From Pseudalgibacter ostreae (lineage in GTDB: Bacteria; Bacteroidota; Bacteroidia; Flavobacteriales; Flavobacteriaceae), in contig NZ_JBHMFC010000022.1 of NCBI RefSeq assembly GCF_042427585.1, forward strand, positions 39,804 to 103,803: DNA of 64,000 nucleotides, read 5' to 3'. The notes beneath the pieces are model-generated. The model ran no database searches. It saw only the letters and a list, made by a program, of their open reading frames with translations, and was not told the DNA's origin. Position numbers and translations under genes: made by a program. Positions 62,367 through 64,000 of this stretch are shown here, piece by piece; positions within the stretch are counted from its first letter, which is position 1, and each line of letters starts with the position of its first letter.

Positions 62367-63938
62367 ATGAAAACCGTAATTCACATAATAATTTTGACAT
62401 TTATAACAGCTTCTTGCCAACCTCAAGAACTGAATGTGAATATCAAAAATGTTGAAATTAATATTCCTGGAAGTCCAGGACCTTGGCTGAAATACAACGA
62501 TAATTTTTATTGTTACTTTAAAACTGACAATGACAAATTTAGTTCAGGTTCTAATCATCAATTTTACATTCTCGATAAAGACGGTAAAATAAAATCTCAA
62601 ATTGATGTTCCAAAAAAACTTCAAACCTTTTATTACGATTTGTACATCAAGAACGATACAATATTTACAACGGAATATTATGACCACAACTCTTTTTATC
62701 TTGACCAAACAAATAACACTTGGATAGAAACAAAAAAAGGAATTGATTTATATTACGATGATAAAGACTATTCTGTTTATTCTCTCGATTTTGGAGAATG
62801 GGGTGGCGTAACTTGGTTCAAAGACAAACAAACGGGTAAACAATATGAAATTGGCGCAACATCGCCAGTAATCAATAAGTTAAATAACCATTATTATCTA
62901 ACAACAGGTATATCCGTTTTGAAAATTAAAGACCCAACAGAGTTGGATGAAAGTAAGGAGCCCTACGATTATAAAAAAGCTGTTGCTGACCTTGAAAATA
63001 GTTATCGAAGAGAAGGGAATTATTCTACAAATGGAGCGGAAGTAATATTTGAATACAAAGATAATGACTATTTCAACCCAACTTTCTCAATAGCAACATC
63101 ATTCATTTCAAACGAGAAACTCTACCATTTGTACAAAGACAGTATTTCAACCAAAATTGGAACAATAGAAAACAAAACGTTAGTTCCATTTTACGAATTT
63201 AAATATATAATCAGACCTTTTCAATGGAATTACGATACAAGAAACCCAATTCAAAATAACAACTTTCAATCTGTTCAATTCCGAACAGACAAGGATTCTG
63301 TTTACGGAATTATAGAAATTAACAAAAATGATTTTAAAGTCACCCAATTCAACAATATTTATAAAGAACCAGTATTTGGCGAAAATGAAATGAATGAATG
63401 GGTTGAAAATACTTTTGATAATTATTATTCAAATTTTAGCTCATTGACTTTAAACCAAATAGACAAAGTTGAGCAAGAGATAAATGCAACGGATATTACC
63501 CAAAAACATAAAATTTCAACTTATCGACTTGATGGTCGAGATGTTAATACGCCAAGAATTTATAGAAAAATTGAGAGTAAAGAATTAAGGCTATTAACAA
63601 TATATTACTATTCAAAAGACGAAAAGAAAATAGAGTTAGTGAAATTTGAATGGGGAAAAAACAGAAACAAAAATCAAAGTATTAAAGATGTTGTTGCTTC
63701 AATGAACAATAGCGAAATGGAAGAAACACTTTACAAACAAAAATTTGATTGGATTTCAGATTACCTCAAAGGCAAATTAGGAGAACCTAACGACTTGCAA
63801 ACGGACAAAAATAGTACTGAACAAAAATGGAAAAAAAATAACAAAATTATTGTTTTAGAATATAGCAAAAGAGATGTCGAACTAACAATTTACAGCGAAT
63901 CACAACTATCCGAAAGTTTAAGTTTTAAAGAAGCTTGA
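62367..63938 (+). CDS. Lipoprotein of unknown function, probable third cassette
   Basis: 523 residues. Lipoprotein signal with lipobox ITASC (Cys 17). The rest is strand-rich, with repeated Asp/Asn and aromatic residues and YxxxDNDxF patterns, as in a beta-propeller or beta-helix; no known catalytic motif. The last 100 residues include a possible helical tail (ETLYKQKFDWISDYLKGKLG). It starts 14 bp after the end of the attC-like element at 62353. The matching 3' repeat, expected to be the complement of GTTGTACCC, is not found before the window ends. Function unknown; a link to defence would be by location only. Confidence 0.65.
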   Translation: MKTVIHIIILTFITASCQPQELNVNIKNVEINIPGSPGPWLKYNDNFYCYFKTDNDKFSSGSNHQFYILDKDGKIKSQIDVPKKLQTFYYDLYIKNDTIFTTEYYDHNSFYLDQTNNTWIETKKGIDLYYDDKDYSVYSLDFGEWGGVTWFKDKQTGKQYEIGATSPVINKLNNHYYLTTGISVLKIKDPTELDESKEPYDYKKAVADLENSYRREGNYSTNGAEVIFEYKDNDYFNPTFSIATSFISNEKLYHLYKDSISTKIGTIENKTLVPFYEFKYIIRPFQWNYDTRNPIQNNNFQSVQFRTDKDSVYGIIEINKNDFKVTQFNNIYKEPVFGENEMNEWVENTFDNYYSNFSSLTLNQIDKVEQEINATDITQKHKISTYRLDGRDVNTPRIYRKIESKELRLLTIYYYSKDEKKIELVKFEWGKNRNKNQSIKDVVASMNNSEMEETLYKQKFDWISDYLKGKLGEPNDLQTDKNSTEQKWKKNNKIIVLEYSKRDVELTIYSESQLSESLSFKEA

Positions 63939-64000
63939 GAATCCCTTATTTTTGGTTTGCAGACTAAAAATAATTTTCATGGGACTCTACAAGCGCACTA
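63939..64000. other. End of window after the lipoprotein gene
   Basis: An 8 bp inverted repeat, TTATTTTT / AAAAATAA, with a 12-base loop lies about 63949-63976 and could be a weak terminator. No gene is visible. Confidence 0.35.

Noticed and set aside
62261..62455. 64-codon reading frame overlapping the repeat at 62226-62359
   Set aside because: Lies mostly in the attC-like element and in another frame of the lipoprotein gene; no protein features.
1..64000. tRNA, rRNA, riboswitch or transposase genes
   Set aside because: No cloverleaf, rRNA or transposase-like reading frame was recognised on either strand; a tRNAscan-SE and Infernal run would settle this.

Overview
The window reads as a chromosomal segment of a marine-type flavobacterium (Bacteroidota, most likely Flavobacteriaceae). 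Pointers are the type IX secretion system (T9SS) genes (porQ, a PorP/SprF protein, a giant protein with a type B sorting domain), bacillithiol genes (bshA, a YtxJ-type protein), Bacteroidota-style -7 boxes (TAnnTTTG), the lack of Shine-Dalgarno leaders, A+T-rich DNA, and a gene order of ridA / lptD / amidase / mlaD / Fe-S proteins that I recall from this family.

Positions 1-12000 are mainly housekeeping: the 3' part of pxpC, a divergent deoC with changed active-site residues, clpB with a strong terminator, a YtxJ-like protein, an acyltransferase, a rhomboid protease, lon, porQ and cmk. From 12014 to 17561 lies a two-gene surface unit (a barrel-like protein and a DUF11-type protein) whose members share a Cys-rich module. 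Then come rpsA, the pyrR-pyrB-(STAS-like)-rnz cluster, two small paralogous proteins that match a third at 1667-2077, pdxH, a CAP-domain lipoprotein, a LysR regulator and an HPP protein.

Positions 27358-38273 (minus strand) form a T9SS-linked operon. It encodes a 2015-residue protein with about twelve tandem modules and a type B sorting domain, its PorP/SprF partner, and two tandem TPR/PD40/OmpA paralogues. Positions 38927-49970 hold a sugar kinase, a hybrid histidine kinase, ridA, lptD, and a plus-strand run of amidase, mlaD, two Fe-S proteins and a conserved unknown. Positions 50138-58520 hold a glycosidase/beta-lactamase-fold fusion, bshA, a GH3-type adenylating enzyme, a small HExxH protein, an FAD oxidoreductase and a SemiSWEET transporter.

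The last 5 kb (58813-64000) is different. It looks like an array of small gene cassettes separated by imperfect inverted repeats resembling integron attC sites. Cassette 1 encodes a DUF262-AlbA_2 (Schlafen-type) fusion. Cassette 2 encodes a class III nucleotide cyclase whose purine-selecting lysine is replaced by Glu, followed 2 bp later by a three-helix membrane protein. This is the layout of a Pycsar (cCMP/cUMP) anti-phage system. A third unit encodes a lipoprotein of unknown role. For the Pycsar unit the first bases (GTTAGCGGA, 60823-60831) and the start of the following repeat (TCCGCTAAC, 62226-62234) are exact complements, as expected of an excisable circular cassette. No integrase is visible. 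This apparent defence cassette array is the main discovery candidate.
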